Positions 26,259 through 36,820 of a stretch of DNA of 64,000 bases are shown piece by piece. Position numbers and translations under genes: made by a program. The DNA lies in the NCBI GenBank assembly GCA_964399955.1, contig CAYNST010000002.1:1-64000 (forward strand), given 5' to 3'. Every line of letters starts with the position of its first letter. Position 1 is the stretch's first letter. The notes under the pieces were generated by a model that was not told the DNA's origin, did not search any database, and was given only the letters and a program-made list of their open reading frames with translations. This stretch comes from CAYNST01 sp964399955. Its GTDB lineage: Bacteria > Pseudomonadota > Gammaproteobacteria > Pseudomonadales > Cellvibrionaceae.

Positions 26259-28079
26259 TTATTGCCCCCGCATGAACAGACCGTCAAGCTCCGCCAGGGT
26301 CATTTGACGCCAGGTGGGTCGTCCGTGGTTACACTGTCCGCTGCGCTCGGTGGCTTCCATGTCGCGCAGCAAAGCGTTCATTTCTTCCACAGAAAGGCGC
26401 CGGTTGGCGCGTACACTGCCGTGACAGGCCATGGTGCCCAGCACTTCATTGATGCTGTTCTGGATACGGGAGCTGGTGCCATGCTCTGTCAGATCTGCCA
26501 GTACATCTCTGACCAAACGGTCAATATCCGAGCGGTTGAGCACAACCGGCACTTGGCGCACCATCAACGACTCTGGCCCCACCCGCTCAATTGCAAATCC
26601 AAGCTGCTCGAACACCGAAGCGTGCTCACCGGCAAGGTCTGCCTCATTTTCGCTCACCGAAAGCGTCTGCGGCACCAGCAGCGGCTGAGACTGAATGCCG
26701 TTGACCGCGTACTGGGCTTTCATGCGCTCGTAGGTAATGCGCTCATGAGCTGCGTGCATGTCCACCAGAATCAGGCCCGCTGCGTTTTCCGCCAGGATAT
26801 AAACCCCTTTAAGCTGCGCCAGGGCAAAACCCAAGGGCGGGGGGCCGGCAGAGTCCGCAGGGGGCAGTGCGGTGGCCGGTTGCGGGACGAAGGCCGCAGA
26901 GGGCCCCGCCCACGACGACTGAGGCCGCGACTCGGCGACAGCAAAAGGCCTTCCAGCCCCAGGCGCACCCTCCCCCCACGGTTGAGAAAGCTGCAGGGGC
27001 GATTGTTCCGGCGCGGGCGGGGATGCCTGAGGCGGCGACGCTGAAAGGTGATTCGCCGGCGGCGGGTTGCTGCTGGGCCTGACCTCCGCCAGGGCACGAT
27101 GCAGGCTGCTGAACAAGAAGTCGTGCACCAGGCGACCGTCGCGAAAGCGCACTTCGTGCTTGGTGGGATGGACGTTGACATCCACCGCTGCCGGGTCCAA
27201 CTGCAAATACAGTACGTAGGCCGGGTGCCTGCCGTGGTAAAGCACATCCTGATAGGCCTGGCGCACCGCATGGGTGACCAGCTTGTCCTTGATGGAGCGG
27301 CCGTTGACAAAAAAGTGCTGTAGATCCGCCTGGCTGCGGGAGAAGGTTGGCAGAGCCACCCAGCCCCACAGCCGCAGGCCTGCCCGCTCAAATTCGACGG
27401 TCAGCGAATGCTCGGCAAACGCCGGCCCACATACCATGGCCACCCGACGCTGGCGCTCGACCTCGCTGAATGCCGGGCGCCATGAGTGCACCACCCGGCC
27501 GTTGTTCTTGAGGCTGAAGCCTACCTCAAAGTGCGAAAGCGCCAGGCGTTTGACTGTATCTTCGATGCGGCCGTATTCGGTGTTTTCCGTGCGCAGAAAT
27601 TTGCGCCGGGCGGGTGTGTTGAAAAACAGGTCGCGCACCTCGGTGGTGGTCCCTTGGGGATGCGCCGCAGGCGACAGCTCAGCCTGCATGTCGCGACCTT
27701 CTGCTCGCACAGACCAGGCACAGTCTTCGGCGCCGGTATTGCTGGTCAACTGCAGCCGAGCAACCGAGCTGATACTGGCCAGAGCCTCGCCGCGAAATCC
27801 CAGCGTGGCCACTGCTTCCAGATCGTCCAGCAACTGAATTTTGCTGGTTGCATGGCGGGAAAGCGCAAGGCAGAGGTCACTTTTATCAATACCGCTGCCA
27901 TTGTCACGCACCCGCATCAGCTTGACGCCACCGCCCTCCACTTCAACATCCACCTGGGTGGCTCCGGCATCCAGGCTGTTTTCCAGCAGCTCCTTGATGA
28001 CGGACGCCGGGCGCTCCACCACCTCTCCGGCGGCGATCTGGTTGGCCAGGCGAGGGCTTAACAACTGGATTCTGGGCAT
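26259..28079 (-). CDS. mutL: DNA mismatch repair protein MutL
   Basis: A 606-residue GHKL ATPase that links MutS mismatch recognition to strand cleavage. The ATPase motifs are present: [36 protein letters not shown] and [10 protein letters not shown] Pro/Ser/Ala-rich linker at about 330-415 leads to the dimerisation domain (DMHAAHERI). As in enterics and pseudomonads, I see no DQHAX2EX4E endonuclease motif, so it should work with a separate nicking system. Confidence 0.96.
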   Translation of the reverse strand: MPRIQLLSPRLANQIAAGEVVERPASVIKELLENSLDAGATQVDVEVEGGGVKLMRVRDNGSGIDKSDLCLALSRHATSKIQLLDDLEAVATLGFRGEALASISSVARLQLTSNTGAEDCAWSVRAEGRDMQAELSPAAHPQGTTTEVRDLFFNTPARRKFLRTENTEYGRIEDTVKRLALSHFEVGFSLKNNGRVVHSWRPAFSEVERQRRVAMVCGPAFAEHSLTVEFERAGLRLWGWVALPTFSRSQADLQHFFVNGRSIKDKLVTHAVRQAYQDVLYHGRHPAYVLYLQLDPAAVDVNVHPTKHEVRFRDGRLVHDFLFSSLHRALAEVRPSSNPPPANHLSASPPQASPPAPEQSPLQLSQPWGEGAPGAGRPFAVAESRPQSSWAGPSAAFVPQPATALPPADSAGPPPLGFALAQLKGVYILAENAAGLILVDMHAAHERITYERMKAQYAVNGIQSQPLLVPQTLSVSENEADLAGEHASVFEQLGFAIERVGPESLMVRQVPVVLNRSDIDRLVRDVLADLTEHGTSSRIQNSINEVLGTMACHGSVRANRRLSVEEMNALLRDMEATERSGQCNHGRPTWRQMTLAELDGLFMRGQ

Positions 28080-28081
28080 GG

Positions 28082-29404
28082 TTAGCTGGCTGGAATAATC
28101 AACTTTTGACCGACCTTGATGACGTCGGCGTGGGTAAGGCCGTTGTGCTGCAACAACTGTTGCAAACTGATTTTATGCCGCTTGGCTATGCCCGACAGTG
28201 TATCACCATTGGAAATGATGTATTCGTGCTTGCTGCCACTGCGGTTGGCCTTGTTCCACGCCAGTAGTGTTCCGGGAGGGGGCGCTTCGTTGAAATAGCC
28301 GTTGATACCCTTGAAAATGGAACTGGCCAGGTACTTGCGGTGAGTGTGGGTTCCCAGCTTCTGCGCTTCCTGCGGGTTGGATATGAAGCCAATTTCCACC
28401 AGAATGGAGGGTACATCCGGTGACTTCAGCACGGCAAAGCCCGCCTGTTCCACCTGTTGCTTGTGCAGCTTGGTGATCCTGCCTATTTCCCCCAGCACCC
28501 GGGTGCCAACATCAAGGCTGTTGCTCAAGGTTGCCGTCATCGACAGGTCCACCAGCACGCCCGCCAGAACATTGTCCACATCATTCAGACTGACCCCGCC
28601 AACCCCACCGATCAAGTCGGCCTCATTCTCTCGTTCCGCCAGAAACCGTGCGCTTTCACTGGTGGCGCCGCTGCGGGACAGGGCGTACACCGAGGCGCCA
28701 CTGGCGCGCGGATTGGTGAAGGCGTCGGCATGCACAGAAATAAACAGGTCTGCACGCTGCGCCCGCGCCCGGTTGCGGCGCTCGCGCAGCGGAATATAGT
28801 AGTCGCCGGTGCGGACCAGAAAGGCGCTGTAACCCGGCTCCTGGTTCAGCAACTCCACCAACAGTTTGCTGACCGCCAGCACTACATCTTTTTCCCGGAT
28901 CTGGCCGGGGCCTATGGCGCCGGGGTCTTCTCCGCCGTGGCCGGCATCCACGGCAATCAGCACGTTGCGGCGCTCTGGCAACAAGTCGTCGAGAATGGGC
29001 GCCGCGCGCTTGACCGGCCGGGACGGATCTATCAGGTCTACCACCAGACGGTCGGCTTTGTCGCCGTGGCGCGGCAGGAAAAAGCTGCGGGCCTCCGTTG
29101 CCTGGTGCAGATCCAGCACCACCCGCAAACCGTCGGGTTCGCGCCGTCCATAGCGGATGTCGGCGATAGGGGTATCCACCAGGGCCAGGGGCTTGACTCC
29201 TGGGTGGAGAGCGGTGCCCTTTATGTCAATGACAACGCGGTCGGGGTTCTCCAGCGTGAACAGCTTGTGCTCGGCAGGACTGTCCAGGTCAAATACGATA
29301 CGGGTGCTATCCGGCGAACGCCACAAACGCACGCCATCAACCTGAGCGGCAGTGGCCCAGGCCGACCAGCCCACCACCAGCGTTGCCAAGATTAATCGGA
29401 TCAT
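28082..29404 (-). CDS. amiC: N-acetylmuramoyl-L-alanine amidase (AmiB/AmiC type) with AMIN and LysM domains
   Basis: A 440-residue periplasmic amidase that splits septal peptidoglycan. A signal peptide (to about residue 20) is followed by an AMIN domain (about 25-120). The amidase_3 domain comes next, with zinc-site [11 protein letters not shown], a second conserved Glu, SVHAD and the catalytic EIGFISN. A C-terminal LysM domain completes it ([23 protein letters not shown]). The LysM tail resembles AmiB in gammaproteobacteria, so amiB is equally apt. It lies in the conserved tsaE-ami-mutL order and overlaps nothing if the ATG at 29404 is used. Confidence 0.93.
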   Translation of the reverse strand: MIRLILATLVVGWSAWATAAQVDGVRLWRSPDSTRIVFDLDSPAEHKLFTLENPDRVVIDIKGTALHPGVKPLALVDTPIADIRYGRREPDGLRVVLDLHQATEARSFFLPRHGDKADRLVVDLIDPSRPVKRAAPILDDLLPERRNVLIAVDAGHGGEDPGAIGPGQIREKDVVLAVSKLLVELLNQEPGYSAFLVRTGDYYIPLRERRNRARAQRADLFISVHADAFTNPRASGASVYALSRSGATSESARFLAERENEADLIGGVGGVSLNDVDNVLAGVLVDLSMTATLSNSLDVGTRVLGEIGRITKLHKQQVEQAGFAVLKSPDVPSILVEIGFISNPQEAQKLGTHTHRKYLASSIFKGINGYFNEAPPPGTLLAWNKANRSGSKHEYIISNGDTLSGIAKRHKISLQQLLQHNGLTHADVIKVGQKLIIPAS

Positions 29405-29417
29405 CTCTACCCTATTC

Positions 29418-29882
29418 CTAGGTTGCATTCAGCTTGGCCAAAAGCGCCTGGCCACGGGCCGTGTCCGCCCGCAGGCAGGCTGCCCGCCCATTGGCCGCTA
29501 CGCTGAGGGTCAGGTGAAGATCTGCGGGCGGCAGCACGCCTTCACCGCAGCTTGGCCACTCGATCAAACAGACGCTCTGCTCTGTAAAATAGTCGCGAAT
29601 GCCCATGTATTCCAATTCTTCGGCGTCGGTCAGCCGATATAGATCAAAATGGTTTAACTTGAGGTTCCTCAAGTGGTATGGCTCTACCAGTGTATAAGTG
29701 GGACTCTTAACCGCGCCTGTATGACCCAGCGCACGCAACAGCCCCCTCACCAGCGTTGTCTTGCCTGCTCCAAGCGGGCCTTCCAGATAGATCACCACGC
29801 CGGCGATAAGTGCGCGAGCGACTGCGGCCCCCAGTTCTTCGGTGGCGTTCTCGTCGGCCAGGGCCCGCCCAAGCTCGGTCAT
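29418..29882 (-). CDS. tsaE: tRNA t6A biosynthesis ATPase TsaE
   Basis: A 154-residue P-loop ATPase that drives the TsaBCDE complex making N6-threonylcarbamoyladenosine at A37. The P-loop is GPLGAGKTTLVRGLL, followed by SPTYTLVEPYH, the FDLYRL motif and an IEWPS segment. Its ATG overlaps the nnr stop by four bases (ATGA), so translation is coupled. Confidence 0.96.
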   Translation of the reverse strand: MTELGRALADENATEELGAAVARALIAGVVIYLEGPLGAGKTTLVRGLLRALGHTGAVKSPTYTLVEPYHLRNLKLNHFDLYRLTDAEELEYMGIRDYFTEQSVCLIEWPSCGEGVLPPADLHLTLSVAANGRAACLRADTARGQALLAKLNAT

Positions 29883-31381
29883 TTTGCCAACAGCTCGCGT
29901 ATGTGGGGGATCAGGTCGGTGGCCAACATGCCGCGAACTCCCGTTTCCCGTACCGCCAGGTCGGCGGCGTCCCCGTGCAGGCAAACAGCCAATTGCGCCG
30001 CCATGAACGGCGGCACCTTCTGCGCCAGCAACCCGCCGATCAAACCGGTGAGAATGTCGCCGGTGCCGCCGCGCGCAAGGCCTGCGTTGCCCACATTGGC
30101 AATGACCAGGCAGGCGCCGTCAAAAATCAGGGTGCCGGCTCCTTTCAATACGATGACGCCGCCAAATTGTTCATGTAAACGACGCACGGCAGAAATGCGG
30201 TCTTGCTCAATATCAGCGACCGAGCAGTCAAGCAGGCGCGCAGCCTCCCCCGGGTGCGGCGTCAGCACCCAGTTGGGCAGGGTCTTCGGCAGGCTCAAGC
30301 GACCATCCGCAAGCATGTTCAAGGCATCGGCATCGAATACCCGTGGCACATCAGCCTGCAGTGCATGCGCCAGCAACTGTTCCGACCACGGGGTGGTACC
30401 CAGCCCCGGTCCCACGGCAAGCGCGGTGGGCCGGTGCAGCATGGCGGCCAGCTCATGCCCGGTGCATACGCCGGCCACCATGATTTCTGGCCGCCGCACC
30501 AGGGCTGCGGTCACATGGGCGGGATCTGTCGCCAAGCCAAGCAACCCCACCCCAGTTACCGCTGCCGTTTCAGTTGCCATCAGGGCCGCGCCCCCGAAAC
30601 CCGGCGCACCGCCGATTACCAGAAGGTAACCGAACAAACCCTTGTGCGCGTCAGCCGCCCGCTCTGGCAACTGGGCAAACAGCGCTTCCCGCTGCGGACA
30701 TACGGCAATGGGGACCAGCTCCCGGTAAAGCTCGGCCGGCATCCCCAGGTCAGCGAAGCCCAGCTGGCCGGCGTGCCTGGGGCCCATGCCAGTCAGCAGC
30801 CCCGGCTTCAGGCCGACGAAGGTCACAGTGGCGGAGGCCCGCACACAGGTAGCCGCTGCCACTCCGGTGTCGCCATCCAGACCGGAGGGCAGGTCGAGTG
30901 ACAGGACGCGCGCGCCCAGATCATTGATGAAGGCTATGGCGGAGGCATAGGGCTCCCTGGCACCGCCCTTTACCCCTGTGCCCAGCAGGGCGTCTACCAC
31001 CACGCTGTCGGCGCTCAGCGCAGCCTGCGCCTCGGCCGTGGTGAAGCGTTGCACGCTTACCCCTTCCTGAACCGCATAGGCATAGGCGCGGGCGGCATCG
31101 CCGCTCAGAGTACCTGGCTCTGCAAGCCAGAACACCTGCACCCGGTGACGTTTTTGTGCCGCCAGGGCTGCCAGCACATAGCCGTCACCGCCGTTATTGC
31201 CGCCGCCGCAAAAGACCACCCAGGAACGCGCGCTGGGCCAAAGACTCAAAGCGTATTCAAAGGCCGCCCGCCCGGCGTTTTTCATCAACCGCAAGGTGGG
31301 GGTGCCGGCTTGTTCGGCCTTTTGATCCAGTGCTCGCGTCTGTTCGCACGAATAGATGTTTGTGGGTAAGCTGTAGGTCAT
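29879..31381 (-). CDS. nnr: Bifunctional NAD(P)H-hydrate epimerase / dehydratase
   Basis: A 500-residue repair enzyme. The N-terminal half is the YjeF_N epimerase (CGGGNNGGDGYVLA; DALLGTGVKG). The C-terminal half is the ADP-dependent NAD(P)HX dehydratase (VGPGLGTT, TPHPGEAARLL, GGTGDILTGLIGGLLAQ). It restores damaged NADHX and NADPHX. It starts 71 bases from the divergent queG gene and heads the tsaE-amidase-mutL operon. Confidence 0.95.
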   Translation of the reverse strand: MTYSLPTNIYSCEQTRALDQKAEQAGTPTLRLMKNAGRAAFEYALSLWPSARSWVVFCGGGNNGGDGYVLAALAAQKRHRVQVFWLAEPGTLSGDAARAYAYAVQEGVSVQRFTTAEAQAALSADSVVVDALLGTGVKGGAREPYASAIAFINDLGARVLSLDLPSGLDGDTGVAAATCVRASATVTFVGLKPGLLTGMGPRHAGQLGFADLGMPAELYRELVPIAVCPQREALFAQLPERAADAHKGLFGYLLVIGGAPGFGGAALMATETAAVTGVGLLGLATDPAHVTAALVRRPEIMVAGVCTGHELAAMLHRPTALAVGPGLGTTPWSEQLLAHALQADVPRVFDADALNMLADGRLSLPKTLPNWVLTPHPGEAARLLDCSVADIEQDRISAVRRLHEQFGGVIVLKGAGTLIFDGACLVIANVGNAGLARGGTGDILTGLIGGLLAQKVPPFMAAQLAVCLHGDAADLAVRETGVRGMLATDLIPHIRELLAK

Positions 31382-31452
31382 GAATTTGCGCCGCAGGGTT
31401 TAAGAGTCGGATATTATACGGGCTGGCAACATGTTTTATCAGAGCACGCCGA

Positions 31453-32607
31453 ATGGCTTCAGCTGAAGACTACAGAAAACTGGCCGAGCTTATTAAGATC
31501 TGGGCGCGCGAGCTGGGATTTCAACAGGCGGCCATTACCGACACCGACCTGAGTGACGAGCACACCCGGCTGCAGGAATGGCTCGCACGTGGTTATCACG
31601 GCAGCATGGCGTGGATGGCCGAAAATGTCGACATGCGCCAGGCACCCGAGCTGTTGCAGCCGGGCACGCTGCGCATCATCAGTGTGCGCATGGATTACCT
31701 GCCGGGCGACACCCAACAGATCAAGGTGCTGAAGGATTCCACCAAAGCCTATGTCTCGCGCTACGCCCTGGGCCGGGACTACCACAAGTTGATCCGCAAA
31801 CGGCTTGCTCTGCTGGCAGGTAAAGTTGAGCAGGCCACGGCGGGCATGGCGGTCTCTCAGCGCCCATTTGTGGACAGCGCGCCAGTGATGGAGCGCGCCC
31901 TCGCCGCCAAGGCCGGTCTGGGCTGGGTGGGCAAGCATACCCTGGTATTGAATGAGACGGCCGGCAGCTGGTTCTTCCTGGCCGAGTTGTTCACCAGCCT
32001 GCCACTGCCGGTGGACAACCAGCCCGCCGCCAATCGCTGCGGTGATTGTACCGCCTGCCTCAAAGTATGCCCCACCGACGCCTTCCCCGCCCCCTACGTA
32101 CTGGATGCACGCCGCTGCATTTCCTATCTGACCATCGAAAACAAAAACGCCATCCCGCTGGAGTTTCGCCAGGCGATGGGCAATCGGGTGTTTGGCTGTG
32201 ACGATTGCCAGGCGATCTGCCCATGGAACAAGTTTGCCAAGCCTACCGCCGAAGATGACTTCAGGCCGCGCCACCAGCTTGACCACCGCGACCTGCTGGA
32301 GCTGTTTCGCTGGGACGAGGCCAGCTTCCTCAAGCATACCGAAGGCTCCGCCATCCGCCGCATAGGCTACCAGCGCTGGCTGCGCAATTTGGCGGTGGGG
32401 TTGGGCAATGCCCCGGCGGATGCGGCCATCATTGCGACGCTGGAGAGCAAACGTGCCGAGGTCAGCGAGCTGGTGCAGGAGCATATCGATTGGGCACTTG
32501 CCCAACAACGCGCACCCGAGCGCAGGCGCCGACGCAAACTCAGACGGGCCGCCGCCCCACCCAACACAAGCAAGGACGAAGGCGAAGAGCCGGATCCGCC
32601 CCATTAG
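31453..32607 (+). CDS. queG: Epoxyqueuosine reductase
   Basis: A 384-residue cobalamin and iron-sulfur enzyme that makes queuosine from epoxyqueuosine in tRNA. The N-terminal GWVGKHTLVLNE segment and two cysteine clusters for [4Fe-4S] binding (CGDCTACLKVCPTDAF and CDDCQAICPWN, with ARRCISYLTIE between) are canonical. A basic Arg-rich C-terminal tail of about 35 residues is longer than usual. It is divergent from nnr, as in E. coli. Confidence 0.96.
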   Translation: MASAEDYRKLAELIKIWARELGFQQAAITDTDLSDEHTRLQEWLARGYHGSMAWMAENVDMRQAPELLQPGTLRIISVRMDYLPGDTQQIKVLKDSTKAYVSRYALGRDYHKLIRKRLALLAGKVEQATAGMAVSQRPFVDSAPVMERALAAKAGLGWVGKHTLVLNETAGSWFFLAELFTSLPLPVDNQPAANRCGDCTACLKVCPTDAFPAPYVLDARRCISYLTIENKNAIPLEFRQAMGNRVFGCDDCQAICPWNKFAKPTAEDDFRPRHQLDHRDLLELFRWDEASFLKHTEGSAIRRIGYQRWLRNLAVGLGNAPADAAIIATLESKRAEVSELVQEHIDWALAQQRAPERRRRRKLRRAAAPPNTSKDEGEEPDPPH

Positions 32608-32636
32608 CGCCAGCAGCCAGACGCCCGGGCAGGGTG

Positions 32637-33182
32637 TTACACTGCCAGGAAGTGCTCGCGGTAGTGCTTGAGCTCGGCGATTGAATCATAAATATCGTTC
32701 AATGCCAGATGGCTGCCTTGTTTGTCGATTCCCTTCAATATGTCGGGCTTCCAGCGCCTGGCCAGCTCTTTCAGCGTCGACACATCCAAATTGCGGTAGT
32801 GAAAAAAGGCCTCCAGCTGCGGCATACAACGCGCCATGAAACGCCTGTCCTGACAGATCGAGTTGCCGCACATGGGCGACTTGCCCGGTGCCACCCATTG
32901 CGCCAGAAACTGCAAGGTGGCCTGCTCTGCTTGTTCCGTGCTAATTTGGCTGTCGCGAACCCGTTGCGTGAGTCCAGACTGACCGTGCTGACGGGTATTC
33001 CACTCGTCCATTCCTGTGAGAACACTTTCCGTCTGATGGATGGCCAGTACCGGCCCTTCTGCCAGCGTGTTCAAATGCGCATCCGTGACAACGGTGGCTA
33101 TCTCAATGATGACGTCGCTCTCTGGCAACAGGCCGGTCATCTCCAGATCTATCCAAATCAGATTTTGGTCTTTGGCGGTCAT
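32637..33182 (-). CDS. orn: Oligoribonuclease (3'-5' exoribonuclease)
   Basis: A 181-residue DEDDh exonuclease that degrades 2-5 nt RNAs and linear dinucleotides such as pGpG. Motif I is [10 protein letters not shown], followed by [10 protein letters not shown] and the C-terminal [17 protein letters not shown] with the DEDDh histidine and aspartate. The ATG at 33182 gives the standard N-terminus. It is divergent from rsgA, a widely conserved pairing. By clearing pGpG it would also serve cyclic-di-GMP turnover. Confidence 0.97.
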   Translation of the reverse strand: MTAKDQNLIWIDLEMTGLLPESDVIIEIATVVTDAHLNTLAEGPVLAIHQTESVLTGMDEWNTRQHGQSGLTQRVRDSQISTEQAEQATLQFLAQWVAPGKSPMCGNSICQDRRFMARCMPQLEAFFHYRNLDVSTLKELARRWKPDILKGIDKQGSHLALNDIYDSIAELKHYREHFLAV

Positions 33183-33349
33183 ATTTTGCTCGTAATTGCG
33201 TAGAAATAATTCAGCAGCACAGGCTGCCCGCGTCCGTCTCACGAAGGTTACTATACCTGAGCGAACGCATATCAATTAACCCTAGTCCAGAATCATCAGG
33301 AGTCACAGTTTGATAAACCCCATTGCGGCAGCATCTCAAGGTTACACCC

Positions 33350-34348
33350 GTGGCTAAACGCAGGCTCACACAACAGCAAACCGCTCGTATTGCCAAGCGG
33401 CGCAGGCCTGCCGATCTGGGCCTCCACAAGGATGAAGAAAACGGCGGGCTTGGGGCAGAACACGAAGGGCTGGTTATCGGCAGGCTGGGCATACGCGTCG
33501 ATGTGGAGGACTTGAGCTGCGGCGAGGTAGTGCGGTGCCATTTGCGCGCCAACCTGGGGGATATTGTTGCCGGAGACCGGGTCGTTTGGCGCAGCGCCGG
33601 CACCACCGGGGTGATTACCGCTGTCCTGCCGCGCCAGGCGGAGCTTCACAGACCCGACAGCTTTGGCAAGTTGAAGCTGGTGGCCGCCAACCTGACCAGA
33701 GCCTGCATCACATTTGCAGCAGAGCCGGCACCGCACCAAAACTTGATAGACCGGTATCTGGTGGTGGCGGAGCACCTGAAATTGCAGCCACTGCTGATCA
33801 TCAATAAGTCGGACCTCCTTCAAGAGGGGCACCCATTGTGGGAATTGATCAATGTGTACCGGCAATTTGGGTACCCCGTCCGTACTGTTTCTGCACACAG
33901 CCGGCAGGGCCTGGAGGATTTGCAAGCTGAACTGGCAGAGGGCATCAGTCTTTTTGCCGGTCAATCGGGTGTGGGTAAATCGTCTATCATTCAGGCGCTC
34001 CTGCCGGAGGAGAGCCTGAAGATTGGTGGCCTTTCAGAGCAGGTGCGCAAGGGCCGACACACCACCACCCATGCCCGGTTGTACCATTTTGCCGGCGGCG
34101 GCGCCTGCATCGACTCACCCGGTATCCGCGAGTTTGGCCTTTGGCATTTGACGCCGGATCAGGTGGCCAATGGCTTTCTGGAGTTTCGCCCATTCATTGC
34201 CCAGTGCCGCTTCCGCAATTGCTCTCACGATCATGAGCCTGGGTGCGCGCTGCTGAAAGCCATTGAGCAGGGCCTGGTGAGTGAAAGCCGCTATCAGAGC
34301 TACCGGCAGATTGTCGCTCAGCTGGGCAGTGTTACCATGCAGTCCTGA
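33350..34348 (+). CDS. rsgA: Ribosome small-subunit biogenesis GTPase RsgA
   Basis: A 332-residue circularly permuted GTPase for 30S maturation. A basic N-terminus and an OB fold (to about 115) precede the G domain, with NKSD (152-155) before the P-loop GQSGVGKSS (204-212). A zinc-binding C-terminal domain follows (CRFRNCSHDHEPGC). The start is taken as GTG at 33350, with AAGG nine bases upstream; an upstream TTG is less family-like. It is followed by psd, as in E. coli. Confidence 0.95.
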   Translation: MAKRRLTQQQTARIAKRRRPADLGLHKDEENGGLGAEHEGLVIGRLGIRVDVEDLSCGEVVRCHLRANLGDIVAGDRVVWRSAGTTGVITAVLPRQAELHRPDSFGKLKLVAANLTRACITFAAEPAPHQNLIDRYLVVAEHLKLQPLLIINKSDLLQEGHPLWELINVYRQFGYPVRTVSAHSRQGLEDLQAELAEGISLFAGQSGVGKSSIIQALLPEESLKIGGLSEQVRKGRHTTTHARLYHFAGGGACIDSPGIREFGLWHLTPDQVANGFLEFRPFIAQCRFRNCSHDHEPGCALLKAIEQGLVSESRYQSYRQIVAQLGSVTMQS

Positions 34349-34376
34349 GCCAACTATCTTATAAAAAGACCACGCC

Positions 34377-35243
34377 ATGATTTCTTTCAAAGATGAACTT
34401 TTTGTTGCCTGCCAGCGCATTGCGCCGCATCACGCTATTTCCCGCTGCGCCGGATGGGTAGCGTCCAGCAAAACTCCGCTGGTTAAAAACGCATTCATCC
34501 GCTGGTTTTACAAAACCTATCAGCCGGACATGAGCGAAGCGGAGATAGAGGATCCATTCGCCTACACCAATTTCAATCAGTTCTTCACGCGGGCTTTGAA
34601 ACCCGGTGCCCGCCCTTTGGAAGCTTCAGCAACAGCTATTGCCAGCCCTGCTGACGGGGTGCTCAGCCAGTTTGGGCCAATAGCAGGCGGACGCATAATT
34701 CAGGCGAAAGGTCAGACCTTCACGGTTGGGGAGCTATTGGGAGAGGAATCCTCCGGCCCCAGCGCCTACGACGACGGCCAGTTCGCCACCGTCTACCTGT
34801 CGCCTAAAGATTATCACCGCGTGCACATGCCCCTGGCCGGGCAGCTGAGTAAGATGACCCATATTCCTGGGCGGCTGTTCTCAGTCAACGCGGTCACCAC
34901 GGAAGCGGTGCCGCGACTGTTCGCCCGCAATGAGCGCGTGGTCTGCCACTTCGACACCGAAGCGGGCCCCATGGCCGTCATTTTGGTCGGCGCGATGATT
35001 GTTGCCAGCATAGAGACCGTTTGGGCCGGTACGGTTGCGCCCGCGCGCACCGGCGTACGCCACACCAGTTACCTGAACACGCCACCAATCCAGTTGGACA
35101 AGGGCGCGGAGGTGGGTCGCTTTTTTCTGGGTTCTACTGTCGTGGTTCTGCTGCCAAACAGCAAGCTCAAGTGGTCGGCGCAGCTTGCGCCCGGCAGCTT
35201 TGTGCGTATGGGGCAGACTTTGGGGCAATTTGGCGAGGCCTAG
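34377..35243 (+). CDS. psd: Phosphatidylserine decarboxylase proenzyme
   Basis: A 288-residue inner-membrane enzyme that makes phosphatidylethanolamine. The self-cleavage motif LGST is at 251-254, where Ser253 becomes the pyruvoyl group of the alpha chain. The catalytic Asp93 (SPADGVLS) and histidines of DYHRVHMP (about 145-151) are intact. It lies 28 bases after rsgA and converges with the HD-GYP gene. Confidence 0.97.
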   Translation: MISFKDELFVACQRIAPHHAISRCAGWVASSKTPLVKNAFIRWFYKTYQPDMSEAEIEDPFAYTNFNQFFTRALKPGARPLEASATAIASPADGVLSQFGPIAGGRIIQAKGQTFTVGELLGEESSGPSAYDDGQFATVYLSPKDYHRVHMPLAGQLSKMTHIPGRLFSVNAVTTEAVPRLFARNERVVCHFDTEAGPMAVILVGAMIVASIETVWAGTVAPARTGVRHTSYLNTPPIQLDKGAEVGRFFLGSTVVVLLPNSKLKWSAQLAPGSFVRMGQTLGQFGEA

Positions 35244-35290
35244 GTCGTCGATGCAGTCGCTAAGCCGGACAAGTCGCGCCCGGCCCGGCG

Positions 35291-36676
35291 TCAGTTACCG
35301 CTGAAGATAGACGGCAGCTTGCTTCTACTCTTAAGAAACGAAAACAACGTTTTATTGGCGCTGCGCTGCATGTAGTGATCGCGTACGGCATTGATGTCCA
35401 CATCAAAAGCCCCCGGCTCCAGATCCTGCACAATCTCGGTGAAATCGGCGTCTCTGGGGTGCACCTTGCCCGTATCAATCCTTGACTGTTTTTCTTTCTC
35501 ATCCTCCGCCATGTCCAGCAGCACGGGTGATTCCAGGCGCCGTTTGTAGGCATCCATCACCACCAGAACCTTCGGCTTCAGGCGGCGCTTGAAGTTTTGT
35601 TCGACCACCACCGCCACTTCGCCGGTGTTGAGCTCTACCAGGGTGCCGGTGGGATAAAGGCCTATGGCGCGGATAAACTCTACGACCAGGTCGGACTGAA
35701 ACTGCACATCGCGCAGCTCATAGAGTTTGGCTACGGCTTTGGAGGGCGACATTGGGTGCGACTGGCCGCGAGGGTTGGTCGTTTCGTCGTAGAAGGTGAC
35801 TATGCCCGCGATCTTGCCCAGCAGCGGGATGCGGTCGCCACGCAGGTGGTCGGGAAACCCACTGCCATTAATGCGCTCGCAGTGGGTTTTCACAACCGAG
35901 GTGACTCTAGGCTTGATATCCGGCATTTTGCGCAGTATGTCCACGCCGTAATCAACAAATTTTTCGAAGGCTTTCCGCTCGGGTTCACTGAGCTGGGCTT
36001 TCTCCAGAATGTGGCGCGGCAGGCGAGTTTTGCCGATGTCTTTCAGCAGTATGCCCAATGCCAGCACATCCAGGTCGGTTTTGGACAGGCCGATATGACG
36101 ACCAAACAAAATACCCCAAACGGCAGAGCGAACCGCGTGACTGTAGGTGTGCTCGTCTTTTTCACGCACGCGACTGAGCCAGGTGAAGGCATCGGGGCTG
36201 CGAAGGATGCTGTCAACCATCGCACCGGCGGCACGTTTGGTTTCCTGCAGGGGAATCTTGTGATGGCCGGCCTCCATCTGCGTCATCACATTGCTTACCG
36301 CGTGGTACACCTCGCGGTGCAGGCTGCGGGCGCGGCTGATCTCCTGGGTAACCGGCATGACAGAGGAGGTGTAGACGTCTCGCTTGACCCGAATGGGGCT
36401 GTTGTCACCGGCCTTGCTACCCAAAGATAAGCGCGACTCCTTGCGTTCGCCTTGACCGGACAGCTGCTTGAGTTTTTCGCGCAGTGGCCCGGCCCCCTTG
36501 ATGACATCTATATAAACGTGGTGGCAGTGGGCCTTCAGCTCTTTGATCTCTTCGAGATCGCGAACGTAAAAACCCTGCAAAGGGAAAGGCGTTTGTGTCC
36601 AGGGTCTGTCCAGACCGGACACAAACATGCCTATGGTCACTTCATTGACATCTATTTTTAACTGTTTAACGCCCAA
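35291..36676 (-). CDS. HD-GYP-like protein with DUF3391 domain, catalytic motifs degenerate
   Basis: A 461-residue protein with an N-terminal DUF3391 domain (KIDVNEVTIGMFVSGLDRPW) and an HD-GYP-type helical domain. Key motifs are altered: the canonical HDIGK reads KDIGK (about 212-216), so the HD histidine is absent. The HHERxDGxGYP motif reads THCERINGSGFP (about 264-275). It therefore may not hydrolyse cyclic-di-GMP and could act as a binder or structural partner. The start is uncertain; a TTG at 36676 has GAGG upstream. It is convergent with psd and downstream of hemE on the same strand. Confidence 0.85.
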   Translation of the reverse strand: MGVKQLKIDVNEVTIGMFVSGLDRPWTQTPFPLQGFYVRDLEEIKELKAHCHHVYIDVIKGAGPLREKLKQLSGQGERKESRLSLGSKAGDNSPIRVKRDVYTSSVMPVTQEISRARSLHREVYHAVSNVMTQMEAGHHKIPLQETKRAAGAMVDSILRSPDAFTWLSRVREKDEHTYSHAVRSAVWGILFGRHIGLSKTDLDVLALGILLKDIGKTRLPRHILEKAQLSEPERKAFEKFVDYGVDILRKMPDIKPRVTSVVKTHCERINGSGFPDHLRGDRIPLLGKIAGIVTFYDETTNPRGQSHPMSPSKAVAKLYELRDVQFQSDLVVEFIRAIGLYPTGTLVELNTGEVAVVVEQNFKRRLKPKVLVVMDAYKRRLESPVLLDMAEDEKEKQSRIDTGKVHPRDADFTEIVQDLEPGAFDVDINAVRDHYMQRSANKTLFSFLKSRSKLPSIFSGN

Positions 36677-36820
36677 GGTCGTCCACCTCAACAATCCGCG
36701 AAGCACGGGCGTCAGTTAAACTCGGGCTGAGCCGCGTCGCAAAAGTATTATTCGGTTACCCTCTATGACCTGTACTGGGATAGTGTTGCAATTTCATGGA
36801 ATCCCTTCCTGTCAGGCACT

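Noticed and set aside
31459..32604. 381-codon open frame antisense to queG
   Set aside because: It mirrors the queG frame; queG has intact iron-sulfur cysteine motifs and the antisense frame has none of any family.
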